DNA from: Lacrimispora algidixylanolytica
GTDB lineage: Bacteria; Bacillota; Clostridia; Lachnospirales; Lachnospiraceae
Length of the DNA stretch: 64,000 nucleotides
Direction of reading: 5' to 3'
Assembly (NCBI RefSeq): GCF_003609635.1
Contig: NZ_MCIA01000009.1
Coordinates: 62,001-126,000 of the forward strand
This document shows, in pieces, positions 53,640 through 61,190 of this stretch (the first letter of the stretch is position 1; each line of letters opens with the position of its first letter). Under the pieces are notes generated by a model. It had not been told where the DNA came from and ran no database searches. It was given only the letters and a program-made list of their open reading frames with translations. The translations under genes were made by a program, and so were the position numbers.

Positions 53640-54659
53640 ATGAGAAAGAGAAAAAGCATCATCAGTGTTGTCACTACCTGTTTTATGGTAGCAAGTTTAG
53701 CGTACTTTAGTCCGCTCCCAGCAAATGCAGCATCTGCTGCGTATTATGTATCCACAAGCGGCAACGATTCAAACAGCGGACAAACAACAGACAAGCCTTA
53801 CAAAACCATTGACAAGGCCATTTCTAAAGCGTCTGCAGGCACCACCATTTACTTAATGGGAGGAACCTATTCCTCATCCACTACATTTAAGCTGAGCGCC
53901 AAAGGAACTTCCGGTGCCCCAATTAAAATTGTAAACTACAATGGCCAGAAGCCAGTTGTAGACTTCTCCAGTCAGCCATATGCTGACGGCTCCCGTGGAT
54001 TCCAGATTACTGGAGATTACTGGAACATTTCAGGTGTTAATATTCAAAATGCTGGAGATAATGGCATTCACATCAGCGGCAGTAACAATCAGATCAGTGA
54101 CTGCTTTATTACCAAATGCGGAGATACTGGTCTTCAGATGAGCAATGGCGCATCCAATAACAAAATCGTTAAAGTAACTTCTACTTACAACTACGACAAA
54201 AAGACAAACGGCGAGAATGCAGATGGTTTTGCAGCCAAATTAAGCATCGGGCCTGGAAATGTATTCCAGAACTGTATTGCTCTAAACAATTCCGATGACG
54301 GATTTGATTTCTACTCTGCTGGAAATGCCGTTAAGGTATATAACTCCGAAGCTTCCTATAATGGGAACAACAGCGGAAATGGACAGGGCTTTAAGGTTGG
54401 TGGTAATTTCACAGCTGACAATCATTATCTAGAAGGCTGTGTTGCAACCGGCAACAAAGCAAGAGGATTTGACCAGAATAATAACACGGGTGCCGTTACC
54501 CTTAAAAACTGTACCGCTAATAACAATAACGTAAACTTTAATTTCCCCAAAGCTCCTAATTCTGGTAAGCACAACTTTACTGGATGTATTTCAAACGGTG
54601 GAAAAAACAAAGACGTAATTGTTGGTGCTAATGTGGTAAACTGTTCCTTTAAGAATTAA
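53640..54659 (+). CDS. Secreted PL9 pectate lyase
   Basis: This extracellular polysaccharide lyase cuts polygalacturonate by beta-elimination and leaves 4,5-unsaturated ends. The 339 residues start with a signal peptide (MRKRKSIISV, cleavage near ANA-A at 30), then a right-handed beta-helix. Family 9 calcium ligands are visible as D195 in ADGFAAK and D219, D220, D223 in NSDDGFDFY. Their spacing (24, 1, 3) equals that of Pel9A D209, D233, D234, D237. K252 in GQGFKVGG is the likely catalytic base. AAAGGGG before this ATG fixes the start. Its products are substrates of the GH105/GH88 class encoded at 3-5 kb. Confidence 0.93.
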   Translation: MRKRKSIISVVTTCFMVASLAYFSPLPANAASAAYYVSTSGNDSNSGQTTDKPYKTIDKAISKASAGTTIYLMGGTYSSSTTFKLSAKGTSGAPIKIVNYNGQKPVVDFSSQPYADGSRGFQITGDYWNISGVNIQNAGDNGIHISGSNNQISDCFITKCGDTGLQMSNGASNNKIVKVTSTYNYDKKTNGENADGFAAKLSIGPGNVFQNCIALNNSDDGFDFYSAGNAVKVYNSEASYNGNNSGNGQGFKVGGNFTADNHYLEGCVATGNKARGFDQNNNTGAVTLKNCTANNNNVNFNFPKAPNSGKHNFTGCISNGGKNKDVIVGANVVNCSFKN

Positions 54660-54679
54660 GTAGCTTTTAATATCAAAAA

Positions 54680-54718
54680 AGCAGTGCATGTAGTAATATA
54701 TGCACTGCTCTTTTTTTG
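54680..54718 (+). terminator. Terminator shared by the PL9 and GH31 genes
   Basis: AGCAGTGCAT and ATGCACTGCT form a ten-base-pair stem. T residues follow on the plus strand and A residues precede it, so it can end both convergent transcripts. Confidence 0.87.
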
Positions 54719-54741
54719 CAACGTTTCATGCAATATGGTCA

Positions 54742-56994
54742 TTATTCAATCACCACTATGACCGCTTTATCTCCAAGGGTTTCATAAGACCAATTTCCAT
54801 TCCCCCCCTCCACATGGAGGAAGATGACGTCGCCCTCTCTCCTTGCTTTAGCCGTCATAACAATGTTTCCGTCCAAATCTGTGACCGACGTACTTGTTTT
54901 CGCTCCGTCCTCAAACACGGACAGATACAAGGTCGCTCCATTGCTGTAATTATAATCTGGCCTGTCATCACAGCCACCCATTGCCAGTATGGAATTTGGT
55001 CTTACCAGAAGCGGCATGGTAAAAAAGTCATGATGCTCTTTCTGCCATCCTCCTCCCTCAATGAACTGATCGGTCAAAAGATTATACCATTTGCCCGCCG
55101 GAAGATAGTAATCCACTTCCCCACTTTCCTTAAAAACAGGTGCTATGAGCAGGGAATCTCCCATCATATACTGCTTATCCAGAGCATCACACCCACGGTC
55201 TTCTGGAAATTCCACAAACATGGGCCGCATCATTGGGATGCCCTCCTCATGAGACAGCACCGCCTGGCGGTAAAGGTAGGGCATGAGACGGCATTTTAGC
55301 TTCACAAATTTCCGTAATACTTCACATGCCTCATCGTCAAACAGCCACGGCACCCGGTAGGAAGAAGAACCATGGAGACGGCTGTGGGAACTCATTAGAC
55401 CAAACTGGCACCATCTCTTGTAAACATCCGCCGAAGCAGTGGATTCAAATCCGCTAATGTCGTGGCTCCAGAAACCAAAGCCTGCACAGGAAAGAGACAA
55501 ACCGCTGCGTAGGGTTTCCGCCATGGAGGGATAATTTGCAGAGCAATCACCACCCCAGTGAACAGGGAATTTTTGTGACCCTACGGTTGCAGAACGGGCA
55601 AACAATACAGCTTCTCCCAAGCCTCGTTCCTTTTCCAAAAGTTCAAACACTGCCTGATTATAAAGATAGGTATAGTAATTATGCATTTTTACAGGATCAG
55701 AACCATCAAAATAAGCAATATCCTTAACCGGAATCCTTTCGCCAAAATCGGTCTTGAAGCAATCTACTCCCATATGAAGAAGTATCTTTAACTTTCCCTG
55801 ATACCAGGAAACAGCATCCCTATTGGTAAAATCCACCAGCCCCATCCCTGCCTGCCATAGGTCTGTCTGCCAGACATCTCCATTGTTTTTCTTCAAAAGA
55901 TAACCTTGTTTCATTCCCTCAGCAAAAAGTGGTGACTTTTGGGCGATATAAGGATTGATCCATACACAGATTTTAAGCCCCCTGTCATGGTAGCGCTTTA
56001 GCATTTCTTTCGGATCCGGAAACGTCTTTTGATCCCAGGTAAAGTTACACCATTCATATGCCTCCATCCAAAAGCAGTCAAAGTGAAACACATGGAGCGG
56101 AATGTCACGGTCTGCCATCCCTTGAATGAAGCTTGATGTAGTTGCTTCATCGTAATCCGTTGTAAAGGATGTGCTCAGCCAGAGCCCAAACGACCAAGCC
56201 GGAGGCAGAGCCGGTTTCCCGGTCAGTTCTGTATATGTTTGAATAGTCCCTTTTGGAGTTCCACCATTAATCACATAATAGTCAAGGCGTTCTCCTTCTA
56301 CTGAAAACTGAACCCGTTCAACCTTTTCACTGGCAACTTCAAAGGATGCATCCCCCTCATTGTCCAAAAGGATGCCATAACCTATATTGGTAATATAGAA
56401 GGGAACATTTTTATATGCTATTTCGCTGGCAGTTCCCCCGTCCTCATTCCACATCTCAACAGTCTGACCGTTTTTAACAAATGGTGTGAACCGTTCTCCT
56501 AAACCATACACAAACTCATCTACATCAAGTGCCAACTGCTCTACCATAAAACGGCGCCCTGAGTCTCCATTTGACATACAGGCTATATTGTGAAATCCGG
56601 TGTTCGTCAGCTTCCGGTCCCCGTCATAGAAACAAATTCCCCAGGAATCCGGCCTCTTATCAATTACAGCCTTGGTTTTTCCAGTCCTGTAGATGATTTC
56701 TTCCTCCGTCTCTTCCATGTGAATGACTGGATTCTCGTCGGTTATTTCTGCAAATGGTCCCTTGTACTGCGTTCCTTCAAAATGGCTGACAGAGACCTTA
56801 ATCACATTTTCCATTGGACTTGACAGACGCACGGTCAGCATCCCCAGGTTTAGACAATCTCCTCTTTTTTCTATATGTCTTGCTGGGGCATACACCGTCA
56901 AGCAATTCCCCAGTATTTTGCTGTCCCCATATTCAATTGCATAAAGCGGAGTAATCTCATCACGTATCTGCCAGTACCCCTTCGTAAACTTCAT
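54742..56994 (-). CDS. GH31 alpha-glycosidase (YicI-type, probable alpha-xylosidase)
   Basis: This cytoplasmic family 31 enzyme releases alpha-linked xylose or glucose from oligosaccharides. The 750 residues show YGLGERFTPF, the nucleophile D416 in CFKTDFGERIP and the acid/base D483 in VHWGGDCSANY. WSHDISGFES also matches the YicI branch. The numbering of the nucleophile equals that of E. coli YicI. The YicI-type FGERI loop favours alpha-xylosidase over alpha-glucosidase, though this is inferred. AAAGGGGAA before this ATG fixes the start. It is the last gene of the second sugar-ABC operon, pointing to uptake of xyloglucan-type fragments. Confidence 0.93.
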   Translation of the reverse strand: MKFTKGYWQIRDEITPLYAIEYGDSKILGNCLTVYAPARHIEKRGDCLNLGMLTVRLSSPMENVIKVSVSHFEGTQYKGPFAEITDENPVIHMEETEEEIIYRTGKTKAVIDKRPDSWGICFYDGDRKLTNTGFHNIACMSNGDSGRRFMVEQLALDVDEFVYGLGERFTPFVKNGQTVEMWNEDGGTASEIAYKNVPFYITNIGYGILLDNEGDASFEVASEKVERVQFSVEGERLDYYVINGGTPKGTIQTYTELTGKPALPPAWSFGLWLSTSFTTDYDEATTSSFIQGMADRDIPLHVFHFDCFWMEAYEWCNFTWDQKTFPDPKEMLKRYHDRGLKICVWINPYIAQKSPLFAEGMKQGYLLKKNNGDVWQTDLWQAGMGLVDFTNRDAVSWYQGKLKILLHMGVDCFKTDFGERIPVKDIAYFDGSDPVKMHNYYTYLYNQAVFELLEKERGLGEAVLFARSATVGSQKFPVHWGGDCSANYPSMAETLRSGLSLSCAGFGFWSHDISGFESTASADVYKRWCQFGLMSSHSRLHGSSSYRVPWLFDDEACEVLRKFVKLKCRLMPYLYRQAVLSHEEGIPMMRPMFVEFPEDRGCDALDKQYMMGDSLLIAPVFKESGEVDYYLPAGKWYNLLTDQFIEGGGWQKEHHDFFTMPLLVRPNSILAMGGCDDRPDYNYSNGATLYLSVFEDGAKTSTSVTDLDGNIVMTAKARREGDVIFLHVEGGNGNWSYETLGDKAVIVVIE

Positions 56995-57082
56995 ATTGAT
57001 TCCCCTTTCCCACATAACCTTATACCAACTATGATTACACGATCTTCTCTACCTATGAATCATGTTGATTTTCTTCTGTCAC

Positions 57083-57910
57083 TCACCCTTTTACAGACCC
57101 TGCCGACACACCGCCTACGATGTATTTCTGCCCGATGATAAATACCAGTAGTACGGGAGCCAGAGTGAGAATAATATCTGCCGCCACCAGATTCCAGGAA
57201 TATTCAAACGCTCCAAAGAAATTATAAACTGCCAAAGTCATAGGCCATTTTCTAGAGTTGTTCAGATAATAAAGAGGCATGGTAAAATCATTCCAAACAG
57301 ACATAAAATCAAGCACAAATAAGGTGGATACAATGGGTCTTAAAAGCGGTGCTATCACCCTAAGAAACAACTGACTGGGCTTACATCCGTCAATGACCGC
57401 AGCTTCATCAATTTCTCTTGGTATTGTCCCGATAAATCCATAGGCTAGAAACAGGCTTAAGGGAATGTTAATAGCTGCATAAAGTAAGATGATGCCTATC
57501 TGAGTATTCACCAGGTGAAGTGCCTGCAAGACCTTCATAAGAGCTACATTATTAATGGGCAGGGCAATTCCAGATATAATGAAATAATAGAGAAACCGAT
57601 TGATTCCCTTGGGATTTCTTGATATAACAAAAGCCGCTGCCGACACCACGATTACTACAATAAGTACACTAAATACTGCATACAAAAGTCCATTAAAGAA
57701 GGAAGAAAGCAGCTTCCCCTGTTCAATTACCGTTTGATAGTTTTCAAACATCCATTCCTTAGGTAGGGATAAGGTCATCCGGTTTGCCTCACCAGAGGTC
57801 TTAAAAGAATTTAGAAACAAAACAACAAGAGGGATGATAACAATCAAACTGATGAGCATAGCCACAACATTGCCCAATATGCGGCCTATGATTTTCCCTG
57901 TTTTTCTCAT
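57083..57910 (-). CDS. Sugar ABC transporter permease, MalG type (second locus)
   Basis: This 275-residue permease has six membrane helices, the EAA loop EAAVIDGCKPSQLFLRVIAPLL and the C-terminal VGGVSAGSVKG tail. Its start overlaps the stop of the partner permease by one base (TAATG). As at the first locus, no ATPase gene is present, so a shared ATPase from elsewhere is likely. Confidence 0.94.
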   Translation of the reverse strand: MRKTGKIIGRILGNVVAMLISLIVIIPLVVLFLNSFKTSGEANRMTLSLPKEWMFENYQTVIEQGKLLSSFFNGLLYAVFSVLIVVIVVSAAAFVISRNPKGINRFLYYFIISGIALPINNVALMKVLQALHLVNTQIGIILLYAAINIPLSLFLAYGFIGTIPREIDEAAVIDGCKPSQLFLRVIAPLLRPIVSTLFVLDFMSVWNDFTMPLYYLNNSRKWPMTLAVYNFFGAFEYSWNLVAADIILTLAPVLLVFIIGQKYIVGGVSAGSVKG

Positions 57911-58788
57911 TATACTTCCACCTCCTTATGTTCCATGGACTTAATAATAAAATATAACAAGGCTAAAACCACAAAGAACAAGACGCTTGATAAGGTAGTT
58001 CCCATCGCCAGATTCCCTTTGGAAAACTCCTTGTAGACCGCCGTGTTAATTACGCCGGTTGCATTACCAGGGCCGCCGTTTGTGAGGGAATAAATCATAT
58101 CAAACACTCTTAACCCATAGGTCACATTTAACACGGTAATATTAACTAAAACCGGTTTTAAAAGAGGTAGGGTAATAGACCAGAATTTCTGGAAAAAGCT
58201 TGCGCCGTCCATGCTGGCTGCTTCGTAATATTCTGGAGAAACCGATAATAATCCAGCAATCACTACCACCATGATATACCCCATGCCTTTCCAGGTATCA
58301 ACGGTCATGACGGTAGGAAATACCATAGTAAGATCAGTCAGCCAATTTTTTGCCAATCCATTTAACCCAAGGCTTCTTAAAAAGTTGTTTAAAAAACCCG
58401 TAGTGGGATGCAGCATACTTCGAAATACAAGACCTGCCACCAGGTAAGACATTACCTGAGGGGAAAAGATAATCATGCGGTGAAAATTCTTAAACCGGAT
58501 GAAATTCTGGGTCAGCAAAAGTGCCAAAGCAAGGCCAAATAACGTTTTCATAATGGTTGTGACAACGGTAAACAAAATAGTATTGCCGATATATTTTAGA
58601 TATTCAGAATTTCCCTGAAACACTGCTTTATAATTGGCAAGTCCCACAAAATTAATTTCCTTGCTGAAATTATTCCAGTCCGTAAATGAATAAGCAATTC
58701 CTAAGATACCAGGAACAAAACACAGCAGAAAAAAAAGAAAAGCAGCCGCTCCTGCAAAATACCATGGATATAATTTCCTTTTGTTCAT
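57910..58788 (-). CDS. Sugar ABC transporter permease, MalF type (second locus)
   Basis: This 292-residue permease has six membrane helices and the EAA loop EAASMDGASFFQKFWSITLP. GGAGGG lies inside the first codons of the longest frame, so translation more likely starts at the ATG used here, four codons further in. It follows the binding-protein gene after 94 bases. Confidence 0.93.
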   Translation of the reverse strand: MNKRKLYPWYFAGAAAFLFFLLCFVPGILGIAYSFTDWNNFSKEINFVGLANYKAVFQGNSEYLKYIGNTILFTVVTTIMKTLFGLALALLLTQNFIRFKNFHRMIIFSPQVMSYLVAGLVFRSMLHPTTGFLNNFLRSLGLNGLAKNWLTDLTMVFPTVMTVDTWKGMGYIMVVVIAGLLSVSPEYYEAASMDGASFFQKFWSITLPLLKPVLVNITVLNVTYGLRVFDMIYSLTNGGPGNATGVINTAVYKEFSKGNLAMGTTLSSVLFFVVLALLYFIIKSMEHKEVEV

Positions 58789-58882
58789 CATTCCCTCCAT
58801 TTCGTGTTTGTTGAAAGCACATTCAAGTAAGGGGGATCTGATCTCTCCCCCTTACCCCTATCTCCCACCAAGAAAAGGAGTA

Positions 58883-60202
58883 CTACTTCACCCAGCCAGG
58901 ATCTTTTTGTAGTTTTGCCTGTTCCGTACGTCTATCTTTTAAGGTCTTTAAAACCTCCTCAGGCGTCAAAGCCCCTGTATACATGGCCTCTAAGTCCTTT
59001 CCTACATCCATCCACTGACTATCAATATAATTTACAGAGGTCTGCACCACATTAGCCTTTTTCAAAGAATCTAAAAATGCCTGATCCTCTTTTGTGTATT
59101 TACTTGTGATCTCCGGCCAACAGAGAGCACTTAATTCCGGCTGTCCTATCAGTCTTTTTTTCAGGTTTTCGGGCCTTGCAAGGAAATCAAAAAACTGCTT
59201 GGCTTCTTCTGAATATTTGCTGTCTTTGTTAATAAAATAAGCATTGCTTGCAGGGTTCACACCAATTACATGGTTATCTCCCCAAGGCATAACAAAGGCA
59301 CGTAATTTTTCCGTTGCTTTAAAATCTGGATATTCCTTTTCAATCTGTCCACGGAATCCAAGTTCTGCAATGGTCATGGCGCAACGTTCCGTTGCCATGG
59401 CTTCCTTGGCATTTTCCCAGGCATTGCTCAAATAATCATCACCAAAGTACCCAGCTTTCGCGCATTCATCTAATTGCTTAATAATTGTTAGAAGGGCTGG
59501 AATTCCATCCAAATCGATTTTATTATCATTTAATTTATCATACATATTAGGGTCCTGATTAAGCCAAAGCCCCCCGGTTTCAAATAGCGGAAGCACCTGA
59601 TGCCAACCATTGGTGGTTGCCTCATAAATTGGTGTATAACCTGCCTCCTTAATCTTTTGGCAGACCGTTTTAAATTCACTATATGTAGTTGGAACAGAGA
59701 GCCCCAGTTTGTCAAAGATATCTTTGTTATATAAATAAAAATACATCTTTGCCCCTGGAAATGTAATACCGTAAACCTTATCCTTTACGCTAACGGCAGC
59801 AAGCGTGGTTTTCTCAATGCGGTTTACCCACGGCTGCTCTGTAAGCTCCACACTATACTGATCCATATGAAGACTGGAAGCCAGACCTATGGGAGTGTCT
59901 ACACAAATGATATCAGGGGCTTCTCCGGAATCTAACTTAACTTTAATTAAATCCCTCCACTGGGCATCCGGGGAAATCTGAAAGTCAATTTGAATTCCCG
60001 TTTCATCCTCAAAGTCTTTTGCAAGATCTTGTACAATGCCAGAGGTTGGAAGTCCACTTTGATGGCTTCCAAAGGTTAATGTCACATTCTTCTTCCCATT
60101 TGCGCCAGAGCTTCCCTCTTTTGTCCCGCACCCCGCAATCATTCCCACAGCCAGCCCTGCCGCCAGTGTAAGGCTTACGATTTGTTTCACTTTCTTTTTC
60201 AT
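58883..60202 (-). CDS. Sugar-binding lipoprotein of the GH31 locus
   Basis: This family 1 solute-binding protein has 439 residues. The signal ends in lipobox IAGC (C25) and is followed by a Gly/Ser linker, then LTFGSHQSG and the usual two-lobe pattern. AGGAG lies eight bases before the ATG. It is the first gene of the operon (binding protein, two permeases, GH31). The start is only about 30 bases from a decayed, divergent response-regulator fragment, so the promoter must lie within or beyond that fragment. Confidence 0.93.
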   Translation of the reverse strand: MKKKVKQIVSLTLAAGLAVGMIAGCGTKEGSSGANGKKNVTLTFGSHQSGLPTSGIVQDLAKDFEDETGIQIDFQISPDAQWRDLIKVKLDSGEAPDIICVDTPIGLASSLHMDQYSVELTEQPWVNRIEKTTLAAVSVKDKVYGITFPGAKMYFYLYNKDIFDKLGLSVPTTYSEFKTVCQKIKEAGYTPIYEATTNGWHQVLPLFETGGLWLNQDPNMYDKLNDNKIDLDGIPALLTIIKQLDECAKAGYFGDDYLSNAWENAKEAMATERCAMTIAELGFRGQIEKEYPDFKATEKLRAFVMPWGDNHVIGVNPASNAYFINKDSKYSEEAKQFFDFLARPENLKKRLIGQPELSALCWPEITSKYTKEDQAFLDSLKKANVVQTSVNYIDSQWMDVGKDLEAMYTGALTPEEVLKTLKDRRTEQAKLQKDPGWVK

Positions 60203-60232
60203 CGCTTCTTCTCCTTTTGGCTTAATTCTCTC

Positions 60233-60428
60233 ATGAAAATCGCTAATATCTTACTCATTAAATATGTTCCTTTTGAAGGAAGAGCACGTTCCAGGTTTGG
60301 TAATCACAGACAGCCGTATGTCTCATCCTGACGGTCTGGAGCTTGCCCAGTATTTACAGAAAAATCACCCCGGTATTAAAACCAAGGTAATTCTCCTGCT
60401 GCCTAAGTATTTTTCTTTTCCTTATTAA
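60233..60428 (+). pseudogene. Remnant of a YesN-type response regulator
   Basis: A 54-codon frame at 60264-60428 encodes VPGLVITDSRMSHPDGLELA and then QYLQKNHPGIKTKVILLLP. This matches the middle of a receiver domain around the phospho-acceptor (usually TDIRMP-x-MDGLELA). Just upstream, 60233-60259 reads MKIANILLI in another frame, like the start of the same domain. The part between (VDDE region) and everything after the fourth strand are missing, and the end runs into the 3' end of spmA. The divergent position beside a sugar-ABC operon equals that of the intact regulator at 10836. Confidence 0.7.
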
Positions 60429-61060
60429 CGGTCCAGAATCTTACATGCCGCAATTCCCACCAGTGTAGAGAAGAGAGTGGCAGCCAAAGCAGGACCTACG
60501 ATTGCCGTGGGATTGGCACTTCCATACTGACTGCGGTAGGCAATCATGGTAACGGGAATTAGTTGCAAAGAAGAGATATTAAGGATTAAAAAGTTGCACA
60601 TCTCATTGCTTGCAGTTCCCTCAGGGACAGGTTTTCTCTTTCCCGTCTTTTTTCCCAGACTTTCATCCCTTCTCCTGTCATCTTCAAGTTCCTTTAAGGA
60701 TTCCATTGCCTTTAGTCCTGCAGGCGTCGCAGCCCAGCCAAGCCCCAATATGTTAGCTATGATATTGGTGGCGATATAGGTCAACGATTTATGGTTTTCT
60801 GGTATTCTTGGAAAAAGGAATCGCAACACCGGTCCCATTTTTTTTGACATTCGTTCGATTAAACCAGATTTTTGCCCAATCTCCATAATTCCAGTCCAAA
60901 AGGACATGATCCCAAGCATGGTAATGCTTAACATGACGGCTTCCTTTGCTGAGTTTAAGGCTCCGTCTGTCACTCCACTTAGATTTCCATTAAATGCCCC
61001 CCACAAGACCCCTACAAGGATCATAAACGCCCAAAGATAATTTAACATCAGTTTTTCCAT
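60425..61060 (-). CDS. spmA: Spore maturation protein A
   Basis: This is a 211-residue membrane protein with a nucleoside-recognition (Gate) domain, needed for spore-core dehydration together with SpmB. Typical blocks are MLNYLWAFMILVGVLWGAF near the start, SITMLGIMSFWTGIMEIG, ATNIIANILGLGWAATPAG and the C-terminal LIPVTMIAYR. The partner spmB, usually directly downstream, is absent; the next sequence is a decayed response regulator. The C-terminus appears complete. Confidence 0.92.
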   Translation of the reverse strand: MEKLMLNYLWAFMILVGVLWGAFNGNLSGVTDGALNSAKEAVMLSITMLGIMSFWTGIMEIGQKSGLIERMSKKMGPVLRFLFPRIPENHKSLTYIATNIIANILGLGWAATPAGLKAMESLKELEDDRRRDESLGKKTGKRKPVPEGTASNEMCNFLILNISSLQLIPVTMIAYRSQYGSANPTAIVGPALAATLFSTLVGIAACKILDR

Positions 61061-61125
61061 CTACTTTTATTCCTTGATTTATCTTATTCCTTCCAGTTAA
61101 TCCTTATGTATCTTAAAATAAATGA

Positions 61126-61158
61126 AACAAGGGTCCAGCTCTTAATAAGAGCTGGACC
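61126..61158 (-). terminator. Terminator after the P-type ATPase gene or spmA leader hairpin
   Basis: GGGTCCAGCTCTT and AAGAGCTGGACCC form a near-perfect 13-base-pair stem. On the minus strand it is followed by TTGTTTCATTTATTTT, so it most likely ends the ATPase transcript before spmA. Confidence 0.72.
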
Positions 61159-61190
61159 CCAAATCACGGAATCTCTATTATATAATTAAA

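Noticed and set aside
54700-55299. Plus-strand open frame of 199 codons after the pectate lyase terminator
   Set aside because: It is opposite the end of the GH31 gene, begins inside a terminator and encodes no plausible protein.
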